Part shown: positions 45,716 through 55,844 of the stretch, in pieces
Layout: each line of letters begins with the position of its first letter
Position numbering within the stretch: the stretch's first letter is position 1
Assembly (NCBI GenBank): GCA_948144175.1
Contig: CANXME010000518.1
Span: 1 to 64,000 of the forward strand
From: Closterium sp. NIES-65
Taxonomy: Eukaryota > Streptophyta > Zygnematophyceae > Desmidiales > Closteriaceae
Reading direction: 5' to 3'
Length of the DNA stretch: 64,000 bases
Notes under the pieces: model-generated
What the model saw: the letters and a program-made list of their open reading frames with translations, nothing else
Told to the model about the DNA's origin: nothing
Databases searched by the model: none
Translations under genes and position numbers: made by a program

Positions 45716-45925
45716 CCTGTGAGAGAAGGTGGGAGGAGAGGAGAGGGTAAGCGGGGGGGGAGAGAATTATTGGCGGGACAGGGGTGGGAACCGGTGGTCT
45801 TGTGCGCACAGCGGAAGTAGCTCCTGTGGGTAGGGGAGAGGGGGAGAGAGAGGGGGGGAGGGTTGGAGGAAAGTTTTGAGATCTCAAAACTGCGCACAGC
45901 AAAAGTAGCTAGTGTGGAGAGGGGA
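45716..45925 (-). repeat. triplicated exon start with 3' splice site (WRKY copy 1)
   Basis: The start of the zinc-finger exon (CACAG^GAGCTACTTCCGC) occurs at 45716. A second copy lies 96 bp upstream and a degraded third (CTACTTTTGCTGTGCGCA) another 93 bp upstream. The third copy is cut by a perfect 18-bp palindrome GTTTTGAGATCTCAAAAC (45873-45890). Confidence 0.85.
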
Positions 45926-46332
45926 GGGGGAGAGGGAGGAAGGGGGGAGGCGGGGGGTTGGAGGAAAGTAGGGAAGAGGGAAAGGGTGTGTTCACAATGT
46001 GCTTGGTTCGTCAGTTGGACGAAACAGGGTGTTGTTGGCGGCGCTCTACCCATGTTACAACCGGGCATGGTGGGGATAAGAAAATGGAAAGAACGGGGCA
46101 GGAAAGCAAAGAGATGGAAGCAGAGCGAGGGCATTGGGCATGGAGGCACAACAGGGGAGGGGGGGAAGGGGTGGGGAGGGGTGGGGAGGGGTGGGGAGGG
46201 AGCGCCAGCACAAGAGCGTGGGAGGGGGAGAGGAGGGGGGTGAAATGGCGGCACAGCGAGTGGGCGGGGCAAGGAGAGCATTGGAGGCAGAAGGGCAAGG
46301 AGGGCGTGGGAGATGGAAACAGGGCAAGGCAG

Positions 46333-46402
46333 GTACCTGGGATAGGTGTGGCCGAGTGTGTCCTTGTGGCCGTACTTGTTTCAAGTCGACTCAAAACTTG
46401 AA
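46333..46402 (-). repeat. extra copy of the WRKY-exon tail with donor (copy 1)
   Basis: On the - strand TACGGCCACAAGGACACACT...CCCAG^gtacctg (exon-like end 46337) repeats the end of the true WRKY exon (46480). It is preceded directly by GTTTTGAGTCGACTTGAAAC (46381-46400). Distance between donors is 143 bp. Confidence 0.85.
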
Positions 46403-46613
46403 AACGGGGGGCATGGTAAGCAGCAGGGCAGCGGGGCAGCGGGGCAGCGGGGCAAGGCAGGGCAAGGCAAGGCAGGTACCTGGGGTAGGTCTGGTCGAGG
46501 GTGACCTTCTGGTCGTACTTGCGCCACTCCCACCCGTCCATTGGCATATCGGGCGCTGAGGGCATGCGTGGCATGCGCGGCCTGCCAGGGGGGGGGGGGG
46601 AGGGATAGGGGGG

Positions 46614-46815
46614 AGAGATCAGACGGGGGAAGGGCGGGATGAGAGATCAGACGGGGGAAGGGCGGGATGAGAGATCAGACGGGGGAAGGGCGGGATGAGA
46701 GATCAGACGGGGGAAGGGCGGGATGAGAGATCAGACGGGGGAAGGGCGGGATGAGAGATCAGACGGGGGAAGGGCGGGATGAGAGATCAGACGGGGGAAG
46801 GGCGGGATGAGATGC
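46614..46815. repeat. 28-bp minisatellite between WRKY exons
   Basis: About seven near-identical copies of a 28-bp unit (AGATCAGACGGGGGAAGGGC + GGGATGAG) lie in the intron directly upstream (gene sense) of the WRKY exon. Confidence 0.92.
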
Positions 46816-46845
46816 GCCACTCCCACCCGGTCACCACACGACACG

Positions 46846-47040
46846 CACCTCTTATGCAGCAGCACTACTGCCCCATCGTCACCATCCTCCTCTGCTCCAC
46901 CAGCCACCCCCCCCAGGGCCAACCCCACCACCACCAGCACCACAGCCGGCAGCAGCAACTGACTTTTGAGACGACTCAAGGCACGGTCACCACACGACAC
47001 ACACCTCTTATGCAGCAGCACTGCCCCATCGTCACCATCT
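46846..47040 (-). repeat. exon-2 tail and donor duplicated around a palindrome (WRKY copy 1)
   Basis: The tail GACGATGGGGCAGTRSTGCT-GCATAAGAG^gtgygtg ends at 47005 and again at 46849 (156 bp). Between the two lies CTTGAGTCGTCTCAAAAG (reverse complement of 46963-46980), a variant of the same palindrome. Translated, the block DGDDGAV..LLHKRCVSCGDR appears twice. Confidence 0.88.
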
Positions 47041-48321
47041 TCCTCTGTGCCACCACCGCCACCACCGCCGCCACCGCTGCCACTTCCGCCGCCACAGCCG
47101 CCGCCGCAGCCGCTGCCACCACCACCAGTCCCCACAGGGCCAAGCCCAACCCCACCACCAGCAGCACAGCCAGCAGCGGCAACAGCAGCACTCCGCTTTG
47201 TTCCCCCCCCACTCCCACCCCCTGCGCCTGCGCCTGCTTTTGCACCCTCAGCATCTCCCCCTTCACCCGCGCCCTTTCCCCCGTCCTTCCCCACCCTCAG
47301 CATCCGAGGCGCCTCAAAGCCCTCAAGTTGCCCCGCTCCTTCCCCCCCCGTTCCGCCCCCTCCCGCGGGCATCCATGCGCGCCGCGCTCCGCCTCGTCCT
47401 CCCTCCTCACCTTCCGCTGCCATAGGCGCAGGGGAGGGGGGAAGCGTGGGAAGCGGGGGAATCGCAGGAGGTGCAGGCACAAGGGGGAGCACGGGGGGAA
47501 GCGCAGGGGGAAGCGCAGGGGGAAGCGCGGGAAGAAGCGGGGGGGAAGGCGCGAAAAGCGCGGGGGAACCCATCCCCCCTGTGATGCCCCTCCCGCCCAA
47601 GCTTCCCGTTAACTGGGGGGGATGGTACAAGGTGTTATCCCACCCCCCGAGCGGAGGAAGCACAGGGGGACCAGCAATCCCCCGGCCTCCCCCCACTGCC
47701 GCCGGCGAACCCAAAGCTCCTGTCACTGCCGAGGCGTCCGAACCTACACCTCCCAAGCCTGCAGGTCCGGGTGGGAGAAGCTGCGGATGGGAGGAGCCTG
47801 GGGGGCAGAAAACGCCGTGCGGAGGAAGGACTCCGGGCGGGGGAAGGACTCCGGGTGGGGGTACCAGGGGAAACGCCGCAGGGGGAGACGGCCTTATCCT
47901 GTCAGACGGCCTTATCCCGTCACGGTTCAACTGGTGCAGCACTGAAGAGACTATGTTGCCCACGCTGCCGTCTGTATCAAGATTCACCTCGCCCAGCATT
48001 CGCAGATGCATCCGCACCTCCTCCGAGATTGGTACCCCCGCTGCCGCTGCTGCACGAAAGGCGGCGGAAGCGGCAGCGGCAGCGGCTGCACCGGCGGCGG
48101 CCGCACCGGGATTGCGAGTGACCGGAGCGGATGCGTCGGTTCCGTTGCCCGTAGCTGCAGCGGGAGAAGCGCAGGGGGCGGCAGCCATCAGTGATGGGAC
48201 GGCCGGTCGCACGAGAGAGGTGCACCCCGTGGGGTGGGTGGCGGGTTGGTTGTTTGTGTGGTCGGAGAGGAACAATTGCGCACTGGCGGCATCGTTGCGG
48301 TGAGACATGCTGTATCCATAC

Positions 48322-48394
<73 letters not shown>

Positions 48395-48949
48395 GTTGCA
48401 GCCGCTGCTGCCGCCACTGCTGCAGCCGCAGCCGCCGCCGCCGCCGCTGCTGCTGCTGCTGCTGCTGATGGCTCTGTTTGTGATTCTCATGCGGATTGTT
48501 GTGATGTTGCTGTTGCTGCTGCTCGTGCTGATGTGGATGCAACTCGGAGTTGTCCTGTTGATCCACGTGTTCCACCTCAGCAGAGCACGAAACGGGGGTC
48601 GATGCCACGTCAGCAGGAGGAGATTCCGCGTCAGGGTTCGGGGGTCAGAGAAGAGCCTGGCAGCTTCCCAGGGCCTCCATCGCTGATTGGACCAGATCTT
48701 GAGCTTCTGCCACGTCACTGCGGAAGGGAAAAGATATTGGGAGAGAGAAATCAATGAACCCTGGAAGAAATGACGAAAAAAACGAGGAAAAGAAAGTAGG
48801 TGGTACGATACGGACGACGCGAAAGGCATTGAGAAACTTGGCTCGTCGAACGCCCGGTAAAGGCGGCAGAAGTAAAGTACATGAGACATTGAGTCACCGT
48901 CGACATCTCAATGTCCAATCACACACCCGGAAATCCAAAAACGTGCTCC

Positions 48950-49205
48950 TTTCGCTCACCGGCTTTCATTCACGACCAAGACGGCTTGCTCCGGAAAACC
49001 GCTGCTTGCCTTGATTCTGACATAGACGAGACGGCTGCCCACTCACCACTGCTGAGGCTCTTGTCCCGGGTCCTCTTGTCCCGGGTCCTCTTGTCCCGGA
49101 GATTGAAATCGAGTCTGCTAATCTGAAGTCTAACAATCAGTCCACAACGAGAAGGCTGCTTACTCACCCGCTAAGGCTCTCATCAAAGTCCGGGTCCTCC
49201 TGTCC
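48950..49205 (-). repeat. exon-1 tail array with donors (WRKY copy 1)
   Basis: Three roughly 100-bp spaced copies of the exon-1 tail and donor: TTTGATGAGAGCCTTAGCGG^gtgag ending at 49168, and weaker copies near 49045 and 48957. Within the middle copy GGTCCTCTTGTCCCG is repeated. The sister gene has the equivalent array. Confidence 0.75.
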
Positions 49206-49346
49206 CGCGGATCATTGAGCGTTCTCGACGCGGCAGCACATGGTATCAGCGTGCTCCTTCAGCTTCGTGGCGTGCGAGTGCGCCCTCCTCGACGTGTCTT
49301 GTAGTCTCTCACACAGAATTCTTAACGATCTCAATTGCTCATCCAT

Positions 49347-50373
49347 GGTCGGAGCGTGGATCTGCTCGCAGGACGTTTAAGGTACCGTGTAGGCGCCTCG
49401 GCTGATATGTGGTTCTATGTATGACCTAGTTGTCATACGTTGTTAACACCTGCGACGGAAAGAGAAAGGACTTTAAGGTGCGGGAGGAGACTCGCCAGCA
49501 ACGCGAGCCCAAGCTGAGGCACACAACAATAACTTATTCCCAAAAGAGAAAAAGAAAAAAGAGGAGAGAGAAAAAAAGGAAAAGTTTTGGCAGTTTTCTA
49601 ATATACTACTAGCTGTCTACGCGGGGCGCCAAAAATTTTCACAAGCGGAAGCGCACATTCAGAATTACAGAGAGCACGACTGCACATTCACATCGATGTC
49701 CGTCTGATCTGGAGGCAGAATTTGGGAAAGAAAGCAGAAACAATGGCAGAGCAGGAGAGAGTCAAGACGTTCTTCTAGTGTCTCGGGATCTGCGAGCGGT
49801 CAAAGACGTTTGTGAGGGTTTGGCGAGTTCCCTCCCCGCCTCCACATCCGAGATGGCGTTCACAGAGGCGTTCACAGGTCTGGTAACTGGTTTGGTCTGG
49901 AGAGGCGAGGTGATTGGCCCTAAAGAATTGACAGCGTCAAGTCTGCTTGATTTTCCGAGGCGACTAGTGACCACTGACCAATCCCGTACCGCTCGAATCG
50001 AACCAGACCAGAGTCGAAATTCTTGTTCGGACCACCCAACCAGACTCCACATCAAAAGCGCGCCGAGCCAGAGGTGTGGTTTCGGTCCGCCCGCAGGTTC
50101 TCCAACTCGGACCACCCCCCGAAGTCTTTAGGGTGGATGAAAGGCTTGGTGTGCGGTGTGGGTAGGTTTCATCGAACCATGGTTCAAGTCAAGAAATATC
50201 GTGGATTTGTACTGTCACATCATTGAAACCCTAAACAAAATTCATACAGAGAATGAATTCTGCCTTACAGAATATGCCCACCAAAACCGACACTTTGTTT
50301 ATCTAGACCTGAACCATTGATTTATCGACCCCTAAACGACTGCTGCTAAGCCGTTCGGCTGTGAACACACCTC
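49347..50373. other. upstream region of WRKY copy 1
   Basis: No supported gene. The stretch 49620-49840 is very similar to 56250-56475 upstream of the sister gene (for example GTCAAGACGTTCTTCTAGTG and GGATCTGCGAGCGGTCAAAG), so the promoter was included in the locus duplication. Both copies keep an open frame ending TARRSRDTRRTS on the - strand, probably by chance. Confidence 0.6.
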
Positions 50374-53300
50374 TTACTCTCCTTTGATCTCCGGCAAGTC
50401 AATAGGCGACGGCAGCGGCGCCTGCGCCACGTCAGAAAAAACCCGGGCGGTATTCAGCGGCGACAGCATGTTAAACGGCGACTGCATCTGACCTGGCGAA
50501 TCCCTCCCCATCGGCCACCTGGCGCCGCCCGGGCCAATCAGAATCCGAGGCGAATCCCGAGGGAGGGAGGACATCCACATGGGCGTGGGGAGGGGACCTT
50601 GCATGAGAGCAGACGGGAGCGGGCCGGTATACCCGGGAAAAGGATTACTGGAGTTCCCAGAGGCGCCTGCAGAGGAGCCCATCCCAGAGGCGTCATTGGC
50701 AGAGGCCCATGCACTGGGATTAGATTGTGCGTCCCGCGGCTTGATGTCAATGCTTGGTTGGCTCTCCAACTCCTCCTCTCCTGTGCTCTCAACCCCACCC
50801 ACATTCCCACTCCCATTTTCAGCCCCATTCCCGTTCCCATCCCCGTTCCTGATACTTTCTTCCTTGGTGCGGTTGGTGTCAGCTCCCTCCTCTCGCTTCA
50901 TGTCTGCTTCTGCACTGTTATCTCCTCCTCCTCCTCCTCCTCCTCCTCCTCCTCCTCCTCCTCCTCCTCCTCCTCCTCCTCCTCCTCCTCCTCCTCCTCC
51001 TCCTCCTCCTCCTCCTCCTCCTCCTCCTCCTCCTCCTCCTCCTCCTCCTCCTCCTCCTCCTCCTCCTCCTCCTCCTCCTCCTCCTCCTCCTCCTCCTCCT
51101 CCTCCTCCTCCTCCTCCTCCTCCTCCTCCTCCTCCTCCTCCTCCTCCTCCTCCTCCTCCTCCTCCTCCTCCTCCTCCTCCTCCTCCTCCCCCTCCTCCTC
51201 CTCCTGCTGCTGCTGGTTTATCTGCTCCGGTCCACAGGCTTGCGGCCTTTGAACCATCCACGCCATCCACCCTATCCGCTTGATGACCTGCGGGATCAGC
51301 CTGGACTGTTGCTAACGTGGCACCACAATCACCACCACCTCCCCCTCCCTCTGACTGCTTCTGCTGCTGCTGCTTGCTTGTGGTCAGCCCATCAGAAGAC
51401 ACGGCAAGCCCCAGGCACGCTTCTTGCTGCTCACTCCTCTCTCCTGCCCGTGACTGCTGCGTCTGCAGCGTGGCTTGGGCACTGGAAGGAGGAGCACAGA
51501 CAACACCTGCAGCAGAAGCACCTGCAGCAGCAGCAGCAGAGGCAGCGGCAGCCCCACCAGTTACAGCAGCAGCACCACACCCACCACTACCACCACGCTC
51601 CACTTGCTTCCCCGCTTCCTCAACCGACCCTCTCGTTACTCCACTCCCATTGCTTTCACCGCTGCCCACTCCCTTCAACACCTCTCCCTGCCCAAAACCC
51701 GACAGGAAATCGCGGCCTTTGGGGGTGCTCTGCTGTTTCATCCCCCCATTCTCCCCACCAGTCGTCTCCCCTCCGTTCGCCCCACCTACCCTGTGACTCG
51801 CCCCCCCCTTGTCACTCCCAGGAGACGCGAATCCCTCGGAAAACTCTTCTCCCATGTCTGTAGGCTCGTGGCTGTGACTGTGACTGTGACTGTGCCCGTG
51901 ACTGTGCCCGTGACTGTGCCCGTGACTGTGACTCCCACTTGCTTCTACCACCACCCCTGGTCCTGCTTGCACCTCGCCTCCTCCACCCCCTCCTCCTCCG
52001 ATCTCTCCTCCTCCCAGCCGCACCTGGAGAATGTCAAAAGGGGGTTGCTTCACTGCCTGTGCTGCAGAGCCAATCGCTCCCGCGGCACAAGCAGCAGCAG
52101 GAGCTGCAGAGGTAACCTCGGGAGCAGCGGGCGCAGCTACAGCAGCAGCAGAACCCGCAGCAGCAGTAGAGTGGGGAGCGGGAAGAGCCAGGGAAGGCGG
52201 TGCAGCCGGGGCGAGAAGAGACAGCGGCGAGGGAGCAGCAAGAGCACCAGCACCAGCACCGGCACCACCACCACCACCACCACCGGCACCACCGGCACCG
52301 GTGGCACCGGCAGCACCAGCAGCGACGGCACCACCACCAGCAGCAGCAGCAGCAGCAGCAGAAGCAGGGGGAGGAGCGGGGAGAGCAGCAGCGGCAGTTC
52401 CATCCACAGGGCCGTCATGAATGATGGTGATGGTGACGGGGCGGGGGGGCGGCTTGGAGTGGTTGTGCTCGCCCACGTACTTGATGCGCCAGTTGAAGGG
52501 GTTGTCGTTGCACCTCTCCGCCCACTTCTTGGCGGGGCAGGGATGAGACCCCGTGGTCTTGTGTGCACAGCGGAAGTAGCTCCTGTGGGGGGAGAGGAGG
52601 ATCGGGGGAAAGCAGGGAGGAGAGGGAGTGGGGAAGGGGGGAAAAGGGGAAGCGGGAAAGGGGGAAGGGGAAAGGGGAGAAAGAGGGGGTGAGAGAGAGT
52701 GGGTGGTTATGCTCGCCAACGTATTTGATGCGCCACTTGACGGGGTTATCGTTGCACCTCTCCGCCCACTTCTTGGCCGGAGAGGGGTATTAGGGCGGAG
52801 GAGGATGGCAGCACAGTAATGGGGCGCATGGAGGCAGCACAGCAAGGCGGCGCATGGTAGGCAGCAGGGCAAGGCAGCTAGCTACCTGGGAAGGTCTGGT
52901 CTGGCCGAGAGTCACCTTCTGGCCGTACTTGTTCTAAGTCGACTCAAAACTTGAAGAAGGGGGGTATGGCAAGCAGCAGGGCAGCAGGGCAGGGCAGCAG
53001 GGCAGGGCAGCGGGGCAGAAGGGCAGGGCAGCGGGGCAGAAGGGCAGAAGGGCAGAAGGGCAAGGCAGGTACCTGGGGTAGGTCTGGCCGAGGGTGACCT
53101 TCTGACCGTACTTGCGCCACTCCCACCCGTCCATCGGCATCTCCGGCGCTGACGGCTTCGATGACGGCATGCGCGGCCTGGCAAGAGGGAAGGGAGGGCG
53201 GGAGAAAGAGGGTTAGAAAAGGACGGTACGGAAGTGTGGTGGGGAAGGGTGGAGGAGTCACACGTGCATGGGAGTTTTTCAAAGATCTTAGAGCACAATC

Positions 53301-55844
53301 ACGCAGACCACCTATGGCGCCTATGCATTAAACACCTCTCATGCAACACGCACCTCTTATGCAGCACTGCTCCATCGTCACCGTCCTCCTCTGCACAACC
53401 CCCACCACCGCCACCACCCCCACCGCCACCAGCAGCGCCAACAGCAGCAGCCGCAGCACTCCGCTTTGTCCCGCCCCCACTCCCACTCCCTGCGCCTCCG
53501 CTTCCGCCTGCTTTTACACCCTCACTATCTCCCCCCTCACCCGTGCCCTTGCCCCCGTCCTTCCCCGCATCCTTCCCCGCGCCCCCTCCCCCTCCTCCCC
53601 CGCTCCATCCCTGGAACCCCCGCCCTTCCGCGTGCGGGTGGTTCCCCGCGCCCCCTTTCCGCTGCCCCGGGTGCTGCCCCGGGTGCTGCCCGTGCTGCCC
53701 CGCGTGCTGCGGCGGCGCATGCACCTTCTGCGCGCCCTCGGTTGGCGGAAGCTGTTTCTGCGCCCCCCCTTCAACCCCCAGATGCGATTTCTGCGGCGCC
53801 TCAAAGCCCTGATGCTGCCCCGCGCCCCCTCCCGCCGTTCCGCCCCCTCCCGCGGACATCCATGCGCTCGCTCCGCCACGTCCTCCCTCCTTGCCTTCCG
53901 CGGACGGCACAGGCGGAGGGGGCGCGGGGGACCCCATCCCCCCTGTGCTACCCCTCCCGCCCATGCTTCCCCCCATCGGGGGGGGATGATGCATGGCGTT
54001 ATTTCCCCCCGGGCGCGGCCAGAACGCGAGCCCGTGCGGAGACATCCACATCGGCGGAAGCACAGGGGGACCTGGAACCCCCGCGCCTCCCGCTCCTGCC
54101 GCCGCCGAACCAGGGGCTCCGGGCGCCGCCGAACCTCCTCCGCCGGAGCTGCTCATCCCGTCCGCGTCCGAAGGCCCGGGGGCGGATCCGAGCGGCGGAA
54201 GCGGCGGGTGCGCGGAGCCCGGGGGGCGGAAGACGCCGTGCGGGGGAAGGACTCCGGGCGGCGGCATTGGGAACATCCCGGGCGGAAACGGCATCATTCC
54301 GTGGTGGCTCATTCCGGGGTGATTCATGCCGTGGTGATTATTCATCCCGTGATGATTGTTCATCCCGTGGTTCAGCTGCTGCAGCACTGACGCGACGACG
54401 TCGCCCACGCTGCGATCCGAACCAAGGTTCATGTCGCCAAGCATTCGCAAATGCATCCCCAGCTCCTCGGGAGTGGGTCGCCCCGACGCTCCCGCTGCCG
54501 CTGCCGCGCGAAAAGCGGCGGACGCGGCGGCTGCAGCAGCAGCGGTGCCGGGATTGGCCGGAGCGGATGCGTCGGTTCCGTTGCCCGCAGCAGCGGGAGA
54601 AGCGTTGGCGGCAGCAGCGGATGGGACGGCGGAACGCGCGGGAGAGGAGGGATGAGTGGCGGTCTGACCGTTGGGATGGTCGGGGGGGAACGATGCCGCG
54701 TTGTCGCCGTTGCTATCCCCGTTCTGCTGCTGCTGCTGCTGCTGATGGCTCTGATTGTGGTTCTGAAGCGGATTATTGTGATGCTGCTGCTGCTGTTGCT
54801 GATGAGGATGCGGATGCTGCGAGTACGAGTTGTCCTGTTGGTCCACGTGTTGCTCCTCAGCGCAGCGCGAGTGTGGGGGCGATGCCACGTCAGCAGGAGG
54901 AGATTCCGCGTCAGGGTTCGGGGGTCCGAGAAGAGCCTGGCAGCTTCCCAGGGCCTCCATCGCTGATTGGACCAGATCTTGAGCTTCTGCCACGTCACTG
55001 GGAAAGGGCAGGGATAACGAGAAAAAAAAAACAACGGAAATAAAGGAGGTGAACGACAAGACAAGGGGACGACGCGAAAGGCATTGAGAGGCTTTGTGCG
55101 TCGAACGCCCGTCAAAGGTGCCAGGAAGAGACACATTCGAACCACAGCGGACAACTATGCGAAGATTGTAAGCAGAGCTGTCGAAGCCTCGAACATCCTC
55201 GCCAAAGAAGACGAAGACAACGGCGAAGGCGACGGCGACGGTGAAGACAAAGGCCAAGGGGAAGACAAAGGCCAGGGGGGAGACAAAGGCGACTGCGAAG
55301 ACGAAGACAAAGGCGAAGACGACGACGAAGGCGAAGGCGAAGACGAAGACGAAGAACATTAGTTCGACTTCGGAAAGCCGCGTATTGAAAAGTTTGCATC
55401 AAGTAAAGCAAAGAACGTGCTCCTCAGCTCACCGTCTAAGGCTTTCATCGAAGTCCGAAATTGCTTGACCCGGAAACACAACCACTGCTTATCTTAATTC
55501 TGACAAAAGCCTCACAACGAAAAGGCTGGCCACTCACAGGCGGCGGCTCTCATCAAAGTCCGGGTCCGCTTGTCCCGGAAATTGCCGGCCTTCAACTTAT
55601 TATGACAGAAACTTAACAGTGAGAAGGCTACTCACCCGCTAAGGCTCTCATCAAAGTCCGGGTCCGCTTGTCCCGCGGATTGCTTCGCCATCTCAACACG
55701 TAGATACATCGTATTAGCGTGCTTCATCAGCACCTTGGTTTGCGAGTTTGCCAGCGTCGTCGCGTCTAGAAGCTTCTTACACAGCGTACTTAGCGACTCT
55801 AATTGGGTCTCCATGGTTGGAGCGTGGATCGACTCGCCGGACAT
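50374..55844 (-). CDS. WRKY transcription factor, intact copy, with long polyGly tract
   Basis: DNA-binding regulator of the plant WRKY family (W-box binding, nucleus). Exons 55844-55636, 54997-53354, 53177-53073 and 52582-50374 join in phase to 1388 aa. Exon 1 is helical (METQLESLSTLCKKLLDATT). Exon 2 has His/Gln runs (HPHPHQQQQQQHHNN), a conserved RMLGD-like segment and Pro/Gly/Ala-rich sequence. The single WRKY domain spans the exon 3-4 junction: DGWEWRKYGQKVTLGQTYPR, SYFRCAHKTTGSHPC, then IKYVGEHNHSK. The zinc ligands are spaced C-x9-C-x23-H-x-H, longer than the usual Cx4-5C or Cx7C. C-terminal of the domain are a His/Gly/Ser tract (HGHSHGHS) and an uninterrupted polyGly of about 95 residues. 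It ends DLPEIKGE. Introns carry partial exon copies. Confidence 0.9.
50926..51190. repeat. (TCC)n microsatellite coding polyGly
   Basis: About 265 bp of almost perfect CCT/TCC triplets inside exon 4 of the WRKY gene, read as Gly codons (GGA/GGG) on the - strand. It is open in every frame on both strands, so apparent polyPro, polySer and polyGlu frames here are artefacts. Confidence 0.97.
52690..52795 (-). repeat. partial upstream copy of the WRKY zinc-finger exon (copy 2)
   Basis: The segment encoding AKKWAERCNDNP..WRIKYVGEHNH in the true exon (below 52582) recurs about 225 bp upstream (gene sense) with substitutions and one frame change. It lacks the CAHKTTGSHPC start, so it is not a usable alternative exon. 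Confidence 0.8.
52882..52955 (-). repeat. extra copy of the WRKY-exon tail with donor (copy 2)
   Basis: AAGTACGGCCAGAAGGTGAC...CCCAG^gtagct (exon-like end 52886) repeats the end of the true WRKY exon (53073), 187 bp away. It is preceded by GTTTTGAGTCGACTTAGAAC (52931-52950). It has the same layout and palindrome as in copy 1. Confidence 0.85.
55425..55665 (-). repeat. exon-1 tail array with donors (WRKY copy 2)
   Basis: The exon-1 tail CGGACCCGGACTTTGATGAG with a following donor occurs at the true end (55636) and again about 94 and 200 bp downstream in gene sense (near 55540 and 55432), increasingly diverged. Confidence 0.8.

Larger units (their letters stand above)
45173..49346 (-). pseudogene. 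WRKY transcription factor, decaying copy (WRKYDQK)
   Basis: Tandem copy of the WRKY gene at 50374-55844 with the same four-exon plan: 49346-49168, 48717-47005 (or 46849), 46581-46480, 45716-45173. The WRKY exon reads DGWEWRKYDQKVTLDQTYPR (Gly to Asp in the heptad); the next exon has YFRCAHKTTSFHPCPAKKW and IKYVGEHNHSK. Decay: the first ATG of the sister is ACG here; there is an in-frame TGA in exon 1 (49214-49212) and another in exon 2 (48647-48645, where the sister has GGA); and the 3' end reads in a different frame from the sister's (NAPRVIYDVVQVLLPSPLDP is shifted). Exon 2 carries a polyGln tract (48328-48392) and Ala/Gly/Pro runs. It may still be transcribed, but is unlikely to give the full protein. 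Confidence 0.8.

Noticed and set aside
46966-48303. Long + strand Pro-rich frame of ~445 codons (and similar frames at 53341-55043)
   Set aside because: Shadows of the Ala/Gly/Pro-rich WRKY exon 2; the paralogue comparison supports the - strand.
49762-50115. - strand frame sharing its C-terminus with one at 56402-57064
   Set aside because: The similarity is DNA-level identity from the WRKY locus duplication; upstream parts do not align as protein and no motif is present.
50898-51266. PolyGlu, polySer and polyPro proteins
   Set aside because: Other frames of the (TCC)n tract within WRKY exon 4.
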